Shown here: positions 43,263-54,807 of the stretch, piece after piece
Layout of the letters: each line of letters begins with the position of its first letter
How positions within the stretch are numbered: position 1 is the stretch's first letter
From: Cladochytrium replicatum
Lineage: Eukaryota > Chytridiomycota > Chytridiomycetes > Cladochytriales > Cladochytriaceae
NCBI GenBank assembly: GCA_025526935.1
Contig: JAHLKD010000028.1
Span: forward strand, 405,617 to 469,616
DNA: 64,000 nt
Reading direction: 5' to 3'
Made by a program: the position numbers and the translations under genes
Notes under the pieces: generated by a model
The model's database searches: none
Seen by the model: only the letters and a program-made list of their open reading frames with translations
What the model was told of the DNA's origin: nothing

Positions 43263-44865
43263 ACGAATGACGAGGAAGTGGTGGAACTAGCGGATAGTCA
43301 TACAATTCCAGTTTGTGGTTTTGGAGATGTATCTGTAGTTTTACCCAATGGGCAAGTTAAGATAATTCACAACGCACTTTATGTTCCTGATCTCGAAGAC
43401 ACACTTGCATCAGTGTGTAGTATCATTGGAGACTCCGGGGACATTGTGAGTTTCACCAAAGACAAGGTTATCCTCACGCATGGTGATACAGATGAACACG
43501 TTATTATTGTGCGACGGGAAAGAGATTTGTACTATCTCTATGCTGATGTTAATACCGTCGGAACTCACCAACCGCCGCATGTGATTGCTCAACGAGCTAA
43601 TGCAGTAGCGGTATCCGCAGAAGATCTCGATCAGTCGATGGACTTTATGTCCGGTGTACGATCTTCTCACGCGATGGGTGTCAATGTAATGTCAGACAAC
43701 AGCATTCGTCGAACGAACGATGATGAATGTCAACGAGCATCTCAAGATACAGTTGGAGTGAGCACCAACTTATTGCCAGTGACAGTACACGAACTTGCAA
43801 AGTTACACCAGCAGTTTGGTCACATCCACTTACGGACGATCTTTCGAACGGCAGAGAAGCTCAACATCAAAATGCCCAAGGTTGAACCGGATGCATTCAA
43901 TCTTGTCAACAAATCAATTATGCAGAATTGTTTGGTCTGTAGTTGCACAAAGCTGAAGCAGAAGCCGATTTATTCTACAATAAGTCGAGCTCCGAGGAAA
44001 CTTTCCGTCTGTTTTCCGGTGTCGTACGTTTTATCTACGACGGACAGAAGAAGAGATATTGGCAGATCATTGTCGACAAACAACCTCGTTTCATCACAAT
44101 CTACTTCCTGAATCAAAAGAGTGATGCGGTGGATAGTATGATTCGACATATCGCTGCCATTACACGTTGCTGAACTACGTTCCGATTCAGGAGAATTGAT
44201 TATGAAACAGTTGATCCAATGGTGCAATACAAAGATTCCTCGCATCCACGTCCACCCAGCTCCTCTGTCAGTAAAGGAAGTCGATGGTCTATCAGAGCGG
44301 CATATACAATCGCTCAAGTATATGTCGGATGCGATGCTGCTACAAGCTGGACTACCACGAACAATTCAATTCCTGCAACTCTCCATCTTATACGCTGCGG
44401 TTGTCAAGAACGCTACTTTCCATTCAGCTGTGAATGCGATTCCGTACTGTGCTTACCTTGACAAGGGGATAGATCTGGCAACTATCCACGCCTTTGGAAC
44501 ACTTGTTAGTTTGTGGATCTCACACGAACAAAGGTTGGCGCACAGAATCCGAGACAAGTCTGAACTAGGTTTGTTTCTCGGATACAAGGGTGAAGACCTG
44601 AAGATCATCATAGCACTCAATTTTCAGACAAACACAATAGGCGAATACTTTCATGTTACGTTCCACGAGGGAGTTTTTGTTGGTTATAATCCTACCCGAC
44701 AGATACTCGACGATCTTACGGTACAATATCCACTGAAGGCTGGACATATTTCGATGTTGATCAAATACCAACCGGGGATCAGGGGGTGCAAGAGACGACT
44801 GTTGAGTTTGTCTCAGACAATTTCCCGATTTCTACCGTTGCAGACGAAGAAATCGATGAGGATAC
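43263..44865 (+). pseudogene. Copia family B protease-integrase fragment
   Basis: Opens in the post-protease region (DSHTIPVCGFGDVSVVLPNG, VPDLEDTLASVCSIIGD). It continues through the integrase zinc domain (HQQFGHIHLRTIF ... CLVCSCTK), then the core, with frameshifts near 43,975 and 44,160. The later part has the motif FHEGVFVGYNP and ends at the 8-mer GAGGATAC (44,858-44,865) against a hAT-like terminus. Confidence 0.85.
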
Positions 44866-45055
44866 TAAGGTTCGGCGGGTCCGGGTCGGGTCCGGGTTTC
44901 AGTGGCGACCCGCACCAAACCCTTTGGGTCGGGTCGTGTTTGTCTGGGGACCCGCCGGGTCACTGACGGGTACAAAGGGAATACCCGGACCCGAAGTGGT
45001 TGAAACCCGTACCCGACCCTGACCTGCCGGGTTTTTGCTGCCCAGGAGAGGATTG
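44866..45055. mobile_element. Second hAT-type GGGTC-rich terminus
   Basis: Begins TAAGGTTCGGCGGGTCCGGG and continues with GGGTC/GACCC repeats. It is the counterpart of the terminus at 35,560. Both abut the same 8-mer GAGGATAC within the same family B context, from opposite flanks. Confidence 0.6.
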
Positions 45056-45165
45056 ATTGAATTTTGAGTTAGACCACGGATATTTACATGAACACTTTGT
45101 GTCTGTGTGGACAGTGTGTATTTTAGAAACACTATCGTAAAAAGAAACAAAACTCCGCTGAGCAA

Positions 45166-45409
45166 TCACAAGTTGATAGGTGGAACAGCCCAAATCAGCT
45201 TCTGTATCTGGTTCATATCGTCAGAGTCCCATCCACCACTGGTTACGTTCTTCGCCAACCCAGTCCTGATGAACCGATCAATGTCGTCATTTGAAAGCAT
45301 GAAATCCTTGGCTAAACCTGTCTTCCAAGGTTTCCAATCCACCTCAGGGAGCGTTATGGACGAAAGATGCCCGATGTATGCTGTCCAGAACCTTAGCCAC
45401 TCAGAAGTT
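45166..45409 (-). CDS. Unidentified ORF joined to copia A2 pol
   Basis: Minus-strand open frame of about 78 codons ending PPINL with TGA at 45,168-45,166. It contains LPEVDWKPWKTGLAKDFM, DDIDRFIRTGLAKN and GGWDSDDMNQIQKLIWAV. It has no start codon and lies beyond the point where copia A2 pol breaks off (45,410). I do not recognise it. The regular, Trp-rich sequence looks coding, so it may be the end of another transposon ORF or a captured gene fragment. Confidence 0.35.
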
Positions 45410-48155
45410 GTAAAGTATGTGGAAGACCAGCTGTTTTCAGCATAGACTTGTACATCTCTTTCATTGAACGGACATTCCGTTCAGCAAGACCATTTAGCTC
45501 TTTGACTGATGCAGGTGAAGGATGGGCATGTATGCGTGGTACCTTGTTACTGCACCAAGTCAAGAATTGGTTTGACAATAGTTCTCCAGAATCGGATCTC
45601 ACTTCATAGACGTGAAGTGGCAGAAATCTATTTTCAACATCTGCAATGTGTCTTAGCATACTATCAGAGGCTTCGCTCTTTCGTTGCAAGAAGTAGATTG
45701 TGATGTGAGAACTGTATTCATCTACGATAATCTGCCAGTGACCTATTGTTTTGCCATTTCGGACAATTGGTACTGCATCAGTATGTAGGCGATATAATTT
45801 CCTCAGTGCTGGACTTAGCGTTGAGTAAATTGGAGTTTGTACAGCCTTAGTCTGATTGCAAATTATGCAGTTCTGTAAAATAGACGAGTTAACAAAATCA
45901 AGTGCATCACTCCTGACTTTGGGCAGTTTCTTTCCCAGAGAATGTAAAGTTTGCAGGATTTTCCGCAAATGTATGTGACCAAATTGCTGGTGTAATCTAG
46001 CTAATTTGTTGATGGTCACAGCTGAAACGTTGTTTACTCCATTATCAGCCATTGTTTGGGAGTATAGACTTAATGTTGCAGATGAAGCTCCGTCTAAAAC
46101 TTCACCCCCGTAATTTCTAGTTTTGCTGGAATCTTTTGGGAAAACATTGTTGTCCTTCACTGTGTCAAACCTTACACCAGACGTGGTTGTCTGCTGCTCT
46201 TGGGCAGTGTTTGTAGCGGTACCAGGTAAAACATTCTGTTTGCCAACAGAGAGTGCAGAATTAGAAAGATTCGTCAAAATAGCTGCACCTATTTTGGAAG
46301 AGTGTTTAAGAAATGGATTAGTAGTATCCAAACTTCCATGAAGATAATATAAACCTCCACGTCTTAAACCAATGGTAACACATTGTTCAGTTCCTTTGTT
46401 TGACAAATAGACTTTGTCTTTGGTAAAACTGACTATATCACCTTCATCCCCGATGATGCTATAGACAGATATAAGTGTATCCTCTAAATCGGGAACAAAA
46501 AGTGCATTTTGAATGTGTTTTATTGAACCATTTGACAAAACAAGTGCAATATCTCCATAGCCTTTAATAGGAATGGGATGATTGTCTGCCAAGTAAACAT
46601 CTCCTGCATCATTAACGTAAAATAAATTCTTGAATGCATGTCTGTCTGGAGTCATCCAAGCAGTAGCACCAGAGTCAATCAAACCGAGAGGTTTGGCATT
46701 TACGTGTAGATTGCAGTTGGTACTCTTCAATGCTGTGATAATAGAGGGATGTGTAAAATCCACAATATTATTAGCTTTGAATATTGAAGAGAAGGATTTG
46801 ATGGATTGTACCTTTCTGGAAGGTTCTGATTCCTGAGAATCGATATCCATGTTCTGGGATGTTGAGGAGGAAGCACGAGATGCTTTTATCTGTTTCCATT
46901 CCTCATCATTCAAACTTTTGGCCAGTTTGCGTTTCCTGCAGAAATTCTGCGTGTGGCCAGATTTGCCACAGAAATCGCAAGAGAATTTGTTGTTCTTCGC
47001 ATCCTTTGATATTGATGCGGCACGATTGTTTGCAGTCTTACTGTTGGCATTTCCTTTATGTGAGGAAGCATGTTTCTCAATCAAATATTTGAGTTGTTTA
47101 CACTCTGCAGAAGAATGAGAAGAGTTGGGATGTAAAACACAAACCTCATGAGCAGCATGAGCTTTCGGTAGCCTTTTGGTCTTTGCTCGCATGGCTTTGC
47201 CTTTGATTTGAGGTGAATCTGAAGGAGTGTAATCGCGAGTTACATCCATTTGAATGATTTCTCTCATCTCAGCAAGTAAGTTCTGCATTGTTCTCAGGTA
47301 ATGGTGTTCTGATTGTATCTTCTGACCAGAATCATCCTCATCATCAAGTAGATCAGGTTCATACTTTGTGAAAGTGTCCATTGAGATGTCTCTGAGTAAA
47401 ATCGAAAAGGATTGTAGATTGATATCAGGTTCACTGATCTTTGAGCAAACTCGAGTGAGAAGTTCGTGAATAACAGCTTCAGCCGGTTGGGTTGAAAGCT
47501 TTTCCTCGGTGAGTTGAATCAGCTCAGCAATGAATGATTTGACTTCAAGTGCATCTTCACCGTTGGAGCAAGCTAGAGCTTTGAAACGGTCTTCCCAATG
47601 GCGGCTCTCAAAAGTCTTCTGCCGTTTAGCTGCGTAAATTCCGCGTAAAGCAGCAACTCGATCAACGGCATTCTGATGTTTTTGTACTAAATTGATGTCG
47701 GCCTCCGGAAAACAATCGGCAAGACAACTGTTTGCAATGTTTGTCCTTGAGATCGTTCGTACATCTGTAATTCAGCGCGATATGATTGCAATCGTCGATG
47801 ATTGTCGTTCACAATTGCGTTGTACTCTTTCAACGCTACGTCGTACTCTTTAACGGCATAATCAAAGTCATTTGTTGTGTCGTATTCTTCGAGTGCAGAT
47901 GGTCGTTCAGGCCGTTCAGGCTCCTCTTCTTTCACAAAGTCTTCCGGCTTTGGGTAGGGCGGCTTTGTGAGCAAAGTTCCAGCTTCTCCTTTCGAGTTCG
48001 CATAATTCTGAACGATCTTCATGTATTTATCGAACTCCCCAAGCGTTTGCCCAGCGAACGGCCTTGGTTTTCCGTTGCGGGTGTCGTTCTTAGGCATACT
48101 GTAAGTGTTGGAGATCTGGTGTTGAAGGGGAAGCGCCTTGTGGCAATAACTATTG
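45410..48155 (-). pseudogene. Copia family A, copy A2, gag to integrase
   Basis: Minus orientation. The leader and gag (MPKNDTRNGKPRPFAGQTL at about 48,097) continue with one or two frameshifts, then a 660-codon open frame from 47,381. That frame carries a CCHC knuckle (CDFCGKSGHTQNFC), protease (LIDSGATAWMTPDRHAF), integrase HHCC (HQQFGHIHLRK, CIICNQTK) and core with DSGEL and GLAERN. It breaks off at 45,410 inside integrase (KTAGLPHTLQ), so RT, RNase H and 3' LTR are absent. Nucleotide sequence is nearly identical to A3 over the shared region, which points to recent activity or duplication. Confidence 0.9.
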
Positions 48156-48836
48156 TGTCGAAGTTTGGTTTGAGGGCGATGTGATTTGATCAGTTTAAGT
48201 GCTGCTGATCTGGGACTTGCGCTAGAGATAGTCCTCAGGTTGATCTGTGTAGGTGCAGAGTTTCGTGTTTCTCCAATCACACTCTTGCGCCACAGCCACC
48301 CGAAATCTCATATCGCCACAGGCTCTTTGAATTGTGCAAACAATTCAAATATACTGTCGTTTCGGCTTTTATAATTAACCTGTGGCTATAGATATATGGA
48401 AATATCTAATATAAACATTATTCTCTCGAATAGAGAGATATAGATCCCAGTGATCGTTCACAATAACCAATGTGAGCAGAACATGAAGATTAGCTATAAT
48501 CTTGTCTACAATGACATGTTCTCTATGAGAAATAAGTATGTAGTACCTTGCATTAATATCATACGAGATGTACTCGAGTATGATATAACTGTCAGCAGCA
48601 AACTGATTAGCATCACATTCTTTCTCAAACGCGTGATCACTCTCAGAACTCTACTAGATTCCAATGAGTAAAGGAGGATGTCTTCATGACCAATAGTTAG
48701 AAATGCCAGTTCTTTCATGTAATGTATGATTACGCATGAACTTGTCCCAGACGTCTCTGGTAAGGCTATTTCCCCTCAGTGTCGGTAGTGGATGAAGACT
48801 GGAGTAGCTAGTTCCATTTATGTGCATGCATCAACA
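48156..48836 (-). repeat. LTR-I, 5' LTR of copia A2
   Basis: A 681-bp full LTR-I in minus orientation (TGTCGAAG ... GCATGCATCAACA). Its outer end abuts family B pol sequence (CTCATATCCAACACAACC), so A2 inserted into a family B element. Confidence 0.87.
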
Positions 48837-50636
48837 CTCATATCCAACACAACCAATTGCGAATGGAAATATACGGACTGCACCAAAGACTCTTCGTGAG
48901 GCTTTATCACGATCCGATGAGGCTCCATTCTGGTTAGCGGCGATGAAGGAGGAAGTCACACAACTAGTCGGCAACAATACTTGGGCCGAAACGTTTTTAC
49001 CTGATGGACGGAATTTATTATCGGGCAAATGGGTTTTCACATATAAGCTTGACGAACATGGCAATATTACTCGATTCAAAGCACGTTGGGTCGTACGAGG
49101 ATTTTCACAGATTGAAGGATTGGATTTCGATGAAACCTATTCTCCAGTTACGAAAACGTCCACGATCCGTTTTCTGATTGCACTAGCAGCATTAGTCGGC
49201 ATGATAATATTCCAGTTTGATATCAAGGGTGCATATCTTAATGCGATACTGGAAGAAGAGAACTACGTCGAACTCCCTCATGGTTTCGGACGAGTAGATT
49301 TCCGGAATCGACCCATCGTCTGCAGACTTATCAAGAGTCTGTGGTCTACACCAGGCAGCTCGAGAGTGGTACAAAACTCTTTGGAAACAATATCTCAGTG
49401 TTGGTTTTGTGAGGAATATTGCAGACATCTGTCATTTCTGGCGATACAATCCAACAAATAATACCCGCGAACACACTACCGTTCATGTCGATGATATACT
49501 ACATTTTTCCACAGATCCAAACGCATATCATCGGTTTCAGACCTGATTTGGAAACTTCGTTCACAGTAGGCAGTACTTCGAAGGCGAAATGGATTCTGAA
49601 AATGGAGTTATTGCAGACAACGGAAGGATATTTCCTTAGCAATGCATTGTACGTAAAGAAGATTCTCGAAGAAGCGAATTTATGGGGTACCAACATCAAA
49701 CCGACCAAAACACCGATGTCAAAATCATATATCTTTGATGAGACCACACCAACACTGTCCGATGCCGAGGCAACACAATTTCGATCAATGTTAATGAAGA
49801 TATCGTACGTGGCGACTAAGACACGACCGGATATTTCATACGCAGTCAATATTTTGGCACAACATCAGATTGATCCTCGACAGTCAGAATCAAAGGCTCT
49901 CTATCGATTACAACGATATTTACTCGGTACTTGGGATTACAGTTTACACTATACACGGACTGGTATCACGTCTCCGATGCTAAGACCCGACGGTCTCTAC
50001 ATGTTTGATTCGGCTAACAACCCACAAGGTTATGCCGATATGCAGACTGGGCGGGCGATGCAGATAGATACTCACGAACCGGTTACGTGGTAATGTTCGC
50101 TAATGCGGCAATCAGTTGGCAGTCGATTCGACAACAGACTATTGCAGCCTCGTCGTCGGAAGCCGAACTGTATGCGCTGAACGAACTATCGCGTGAGATG
50201 AAGTGGATGAAAAATCTTATGACGGGTATTGGAATTACGTCGTTCAATCCGCTCCGTTTATGGCAAGACAATCAATCCACCGAGTCTATCGCAAACAATC
50301 TGTTCAACAACAAACAGACCTAACACATGGACGTTCGCGAGAGATTTGTGAATCTCCAAGTTGAACAGAAACATCAGGAGTTACACCATATGGATACTTC
50401 TGATATGATCGCGGACATCTTAACTAAACCTCTTGGAAGTAAATTATACCTTAAACACAGGGGCTCGTTGGGGCTAGTCAGTCAGTCTTCACTTAATATA
50501 CTATCTTGAACGACCGGCTGGCGATGTCCATACAACTCACCTTTATTTCAATAGAATATCAACTTCAGCATTTACAGAAAGTTATGATCGGTTGAGTGAT
50601 ACTCTCGGTTGTACCTATCTAATGACTGAGGGGGTG
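48837..50636 (+). pseudogene. Copia family B RT-RNase H fragment with 3' untranslated region
   Basis: Reverse transcriptase begins APKTLREALSRSDEAPFWLA, followed by RWVVRGFSQIEGLDFDETYS, FQFDIKGAYLNAIL and HVDDILHF (about 49,485). RNase H contains ASSSEAELYALNELSRE (about 50,145) and the tail ADILTKPLGSK (about 50,415). Compared with other B copies it has small indels near 49,340, 49,540, 50,040 and 50,320 that break the frame. A polypurine tract GAGGGGGTG (50,628-50,636) sits against the 3' LTR. Confidence 0.88.
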
Positions 50637-51235
50637 TGTTAAGTATTTCGATTGATGGACTTGGCCAATCCAGTCATTGATAGTACAAAAACACAAACGC
50701 CCGATATACAGAAATGTCACTCTTCACTGAGCAACATTTCTAACTATTGAACTAAAGCATATAGATGATGATCTATTACGAGTTTGGATACCTCCAGTTA
50801 TTTCTTCATGGGTTATATTTATTGCGGCCATAGGTATAGTAAACTGTCATTACTTTTCTATCATCCACTTGTAGAAGTGAAGCCCGGATCAGATCACAGC
50901 AAAGGTTTACATATGATTAACGCGTTCGTGGGAATCATGTGTGAGAACAATCCTGTTGAGGAGAACTAGATCTCACGCACAGCTTAGCATAAATATGCTT
51001 CGCTACGCCTGTGAGAAGAAGAGTCAAACCTTATCGCTGCGATCCAGATCTTCCGGAAGGAAAAGCCAAAACGACAGTACACTTATTTAAGGAGCCTGTG
51101 GCGATACACACAAGGAGCATTCTCTTGCGCTAGTACTTGTGACTCGCAATCTTCTTTATTCATCTCTTAGTAACATTAACCCGTGAATTAACAACACACA
51201 CAACCTGAGGATCCAGACCACAGCTTTGTTCAACA
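50637..51235 (+). repeat. LTR-II, full length, plus orientation
   Basis: A 599-bp LTR from TGTTAAGTATTTCG to GTTCAACA, the best reference for LTR-II. It directly follows the polypurine tract. Its 3' end is fused to family A gag sequence (CGGCATTCTGATG). Confidence 0.9.
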
Positions 51236-51731
51236 CGGCATTCTGATGTTTTTGTACTAAATTGATGTTGACCTCCGGAAAACAATCGGCAAGACAACTG
51301 TTTGCAATGTTGTTGTGTCCTTGAGATCGTTCGTACATCTGTAATTCAGCGCGATATGATTGCAATCGTCGATGATTGTCGTTCACAATTGCGTTGTACT
51401 CTTTCAACGCTACGTCGTACTCTTTAACGGCATAATCAAAGTCATTTGTTGTGTCGTATTCTTCGAGTGCAGATGGTCGTTCAGGCCGTTCAGGTTCCTC
51501 TTCTTTCACAAAGTCTTCCGGCTTTGGGTAGGGCGACTTTGTGAGCAAAGTTCCAGCTTCTCCTTTCGAGTTCGCATAATTCTGAACGATCTTCATGTAT
51601 TTATCGAACTCCCCAAGCGTTTGCCCAGCGAACGGCCTTGGTTTTCCGTCGCGGGTGTCGTTCTTAGGCATACTGTAAGCGTTGGAGATCTGGTGTTGAT
51701 CGGGGGAAGCGCCTTGTGGCAATAACTATTG
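51236..51731 (-). pseudogene. Copia family A gag fragment with leader
   Basis: Encodes MPKNDTRDGKPRPFAGQTL and the Glu-rich continuation KEEEPERPERPSALEEYDTT, up to a break at 51,236 where the LTR-II end is attached. It belongs to the family A copy whose 5' LTR is at 51,732-52,411. Confidence 0.87.
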
Positions 51732-52411
51732 TGTCGAAGTTTGGTTTGAGGGCGATGTGATTTGATTAGTTTTAGTGCTGCTGATCTGGGACTTGCGCTA
51801 GAGATAGTCCTCAGGTTGATCTGTGTATGTGCAGAGTTTTGTGTTTCTCCAATCACGCTCTTGCGCCACAGCCACCCGAAATCTCATATCGCCACAGGCT
51901 CTTTGAATTGTGCAAACAATTCAAATATACTGTCGTTTCGGCTTTTATAATTAACCTGTGGCTATAGATATATGGAAATATCTAATATAAACATTATTCT
52001 CTCGAATAGAGAGATATAGATCCCAGTGATCGTTCACAATAACCATTGTGAGCAGAACATGAAGATTAGCTATAATCTTGTCTACAATGACATGTTCTCT
52101 TGAGAAATAAGTGTGCAGTACCTTGCATTGATATCATACGAGATGTACTCGAGTATGATATAACTGTCAGCAGCAAACTGATTAGCATCACATTCTTTCT
52201 CAAACGCGTGATCGCTCACAGAACTCTACTAGATTCCAATGAGTAAAGGAGGATGTCTTCATGACCAATAGTTAGAAATGCCAGTTCTTTCATGTAATGT
52301 ATGATTACGCATGAACTTGTCCCAGACGTCTCTGGTAAGGCTATTTCCCCTCAGTGTCGGTAGCGGATGAAGACTGGAGTAGCTAGTTCCATATATGTGC
52401 ATGCATCAACA
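51732..52411 (-). repeat. LTR-I, 5' LTR of a truncated family A copy
   Basis: A 680-bp full LTR-I in minus orientation. Its outer end joins family B pol (GTAACTGTCGGGTAGG), so this family A copy also landed in a family B element. Confidence 0.87.
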
Positions 52412-53519
52412 GTAACTGTCGGGTAGGATTATAACCAACAAAACTCCCTCGTGGAACGTAACATGGAAGTATTCGCCTATTGTGTTTGTCCGAAAATTGA
52501 GTGCTATGACGATCTTCAGGTCTTCACCCTTGTATCCGAGAAACAGACCTAGTTCAGACGTGTCTCGGATTCTGCGCGCCAACCTTTGTTCGTGTGAGAT
52601 CCACAAACTAACGAGTGTTCCAAAGGCGTGGATAGTTGCCAAATCTATCCGCTTGTCAAGGTAAGCACAGTACGGAATCGCATTCACAGCTGAATGGAAA
52701 GTAGCGTTCTTGACGACCGCAGCGTATAGGATGGAGAGTTGCACGAATTGAAGTGTTCGTGGTAGTCCAGCTTGTAGCAGCATCGCGTCCGACATATACT
52801 TGATCGATTGTATATTCCGCTCTGATAGACCATCGAGTTCCTTTACTGACGGAGGAGCTGGGTGGACGCGGATGCGAGGAATCTTGGTATTGCACCATTG
52901 GATCAACCGTTTCGTAATCAATTCTCCTGAATCGGAACGTAGTTCAGCAACGTGTAATTGGTGATTGCGATTTTCCACATCAGCGATATGTCGAATCATA
53001 CTATCCACCGCATCACTCTTTCGATTCAGGAAGTAGATTGTGATGAAACGAGGTTGTTCGTCGACAATGATCTGCCAATATCTCTTCTTCTGTCCGTCGT
53101 AGATTAAACGTACGACATCGGAAAACAGACGGAAAAGTTTCCTCGGAGCTCGACTTATTGTAGAATAAATCGGCTTCTGCTTCAGCTTCGTGCGACTACA
53201 GACCAAACAATTCTGCATAATTGATTTGTTGACAAGATTGAATGCATCCGGTTCAACCTTGGGCATTTTGATGTTGAGCTTCTCTGCCGTTCGAAAGATT
53301 GTCCGTAAGTCGATGTGACCAAACTGCTGGTGTAACTTTGCAAGTTCGTGTACTGTCACTGGCGATAAGTTGGTGCTCACTCCAACTGTATCTTGAGATG
53401 CTCGTTGACATTCATCATCGTTCGTTTGACGAATGTTGTTGTCTGACATTACATCGAGACCCATCGCGTGAGAAGATCGTACACCGGACGTAAAGTCCAT
53501 CGACTGATCGAGACCTTCT
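52412..53519 (-). pseudogene. Copia family B integrase fragment
   Basis: A 364-codon open frame in minus orientation with the HHCC zinc domain (HQQFGHIDLRTIF, CLVCSRTK), integrase core (YWQIIVDEQPRFITIYFL, LRSDSGELI, ELDGLSERNIQ) and FHEGV. It is cut at both ends: by LTR-I at 52,411, and at 53,519 by an inverted junction with family B RNase H. Confidence 0.88.
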
Positions 53520-54107
53520 GGGCGGGCGATGCAGATAGATACTCACGAACCGGTTACGTGGTAATGTTCGCTAATGCGGCAATCAGTTGGCAGTCGATTC
53601 GACAACAGACTATTGCAGCCTCGTCGTCGGAAGCCGAACTGTATGCGCTGAACGAACTATCGCGTGAGATGAAGTGGATGAAAAGTCTTATGACGGGTAT
53701 CGGAATTACGTCGTTCAATCCGCTCCGTTTATGGCAAGACAATCAATCCACCGAGTCTATCGCAAACAATCTGTTCAACAACAAACGGACCAAACACATG
53801 GACGTTCGCGAGAGATTTGTGAATCTCCAAGTTGAACAGAAACATCAGGAGTTACACCATATGGATACTTCTGATATGATCGCGGACATCTTAACTAAAC
53901 CTCTTGGAAGTAAATTATACCTTAAACACAGGGGCTCGTTGGGGCTAGTCAGTCAGTCTTCACTTAATATACTATCTTGAACGACCGGCTGGCGATGTCC
54001 ATACAACTCACCTTTATTTCAATAGAATATCAACTTCAGCATTTACAGAAAGTTATGATCGGTTGAGTGATACTCTCGGTTGTACCTATCTAATGACTGA
54101 GGGGGTG
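53520..54107 (+). pseudogene. Copia family B RNase H fragment with 3' untranslated region
   Basis: Plus orientation: GDADRYSRTGYVVMFANAA, ASSSEAELYALNELSRE, LRLWQDNQSTESIANN and ADILTKPLGSK, then the same 3' region and polypurine tract as at 50,510-50,636. Nearly identical to the other two RNase H copies. It faces head-on the family B integrase fragment at 53,519. Confidence 0.88.
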
Positions 54108-54701
54108 TGTTAAGTATTTCGATTGATGGACTTGGCCAATCCAGTCATTGATAGTACAAAAACACAAACGCCCGATATACAGAAATGTCACTCTTCACTG
54201 AGCAACATTTCTAACTATTGAACTAAAGCATATAGATGATGATCTATTACGAGTTTGGATACCTCCAGTTATTTCTTCATGGGTTATATTTATTGCGGCT
54301 ATAGGTATAGTAAACTGTCATTACTTTTCTATCATCCACTTGTAGAAGTGAAGCCCGGATCAGATCACAGCAAAGGTTTACATTTGATTAACGCGTTCGT
54401 GGGAATCATGTGTGAGAACAATCCTGTAGAGCTAGATCTCACGCACAGCTTAGCATGATTATGCTTCGCTACGCCTGTGAGAAGAAGAGTCAAACCTTAT
54501 CGCTTCGATCCAGATCTTCCGGAAGGAAAAGCCAAAATGACAGTACACTTATTTAAGGAGCCTGTGGCGATACACACAAGGAGCATTCTCTTGCGCTAGT
54601 ACTTGTGACTCGCAATCTTCTTTATTCATCTCTTAGAAACATTAACCCGTGAATTAGCAACACACACAACCTGAGGATCCAGACCACAGCTTTGTTCAAC
54701 A
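54108..54701 (+). repeat. LTR-II, full length, plus orientation
   Basis: A 594-bp LTR (TGTTAAG ... TTCAACA). Its 3' end is fused exactly to an internal position of an inverted LTR-II piece at 54,702. Confidence 0.88.
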
Positions 54702-54807
54702 TAGAAATGTTGCTCAGTGAAGAGTGACATTTCTGTATATCGGGCGTTTGTGTTTTTGTACTATCAATGACTGGATTGGCCAAGTCCATCAATCGAAATA
54801 CTTGACA
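54702..54807 (-). repeat. Partial LTR-II (U3 start, minus orientation)
   Basis: About 106 bp corresponding to the first part of LTR-II, ending AATACTTGACA (one change from TTAACA). It abuts the reverse transcriptase region of copia A3. Confidence 0.8.
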
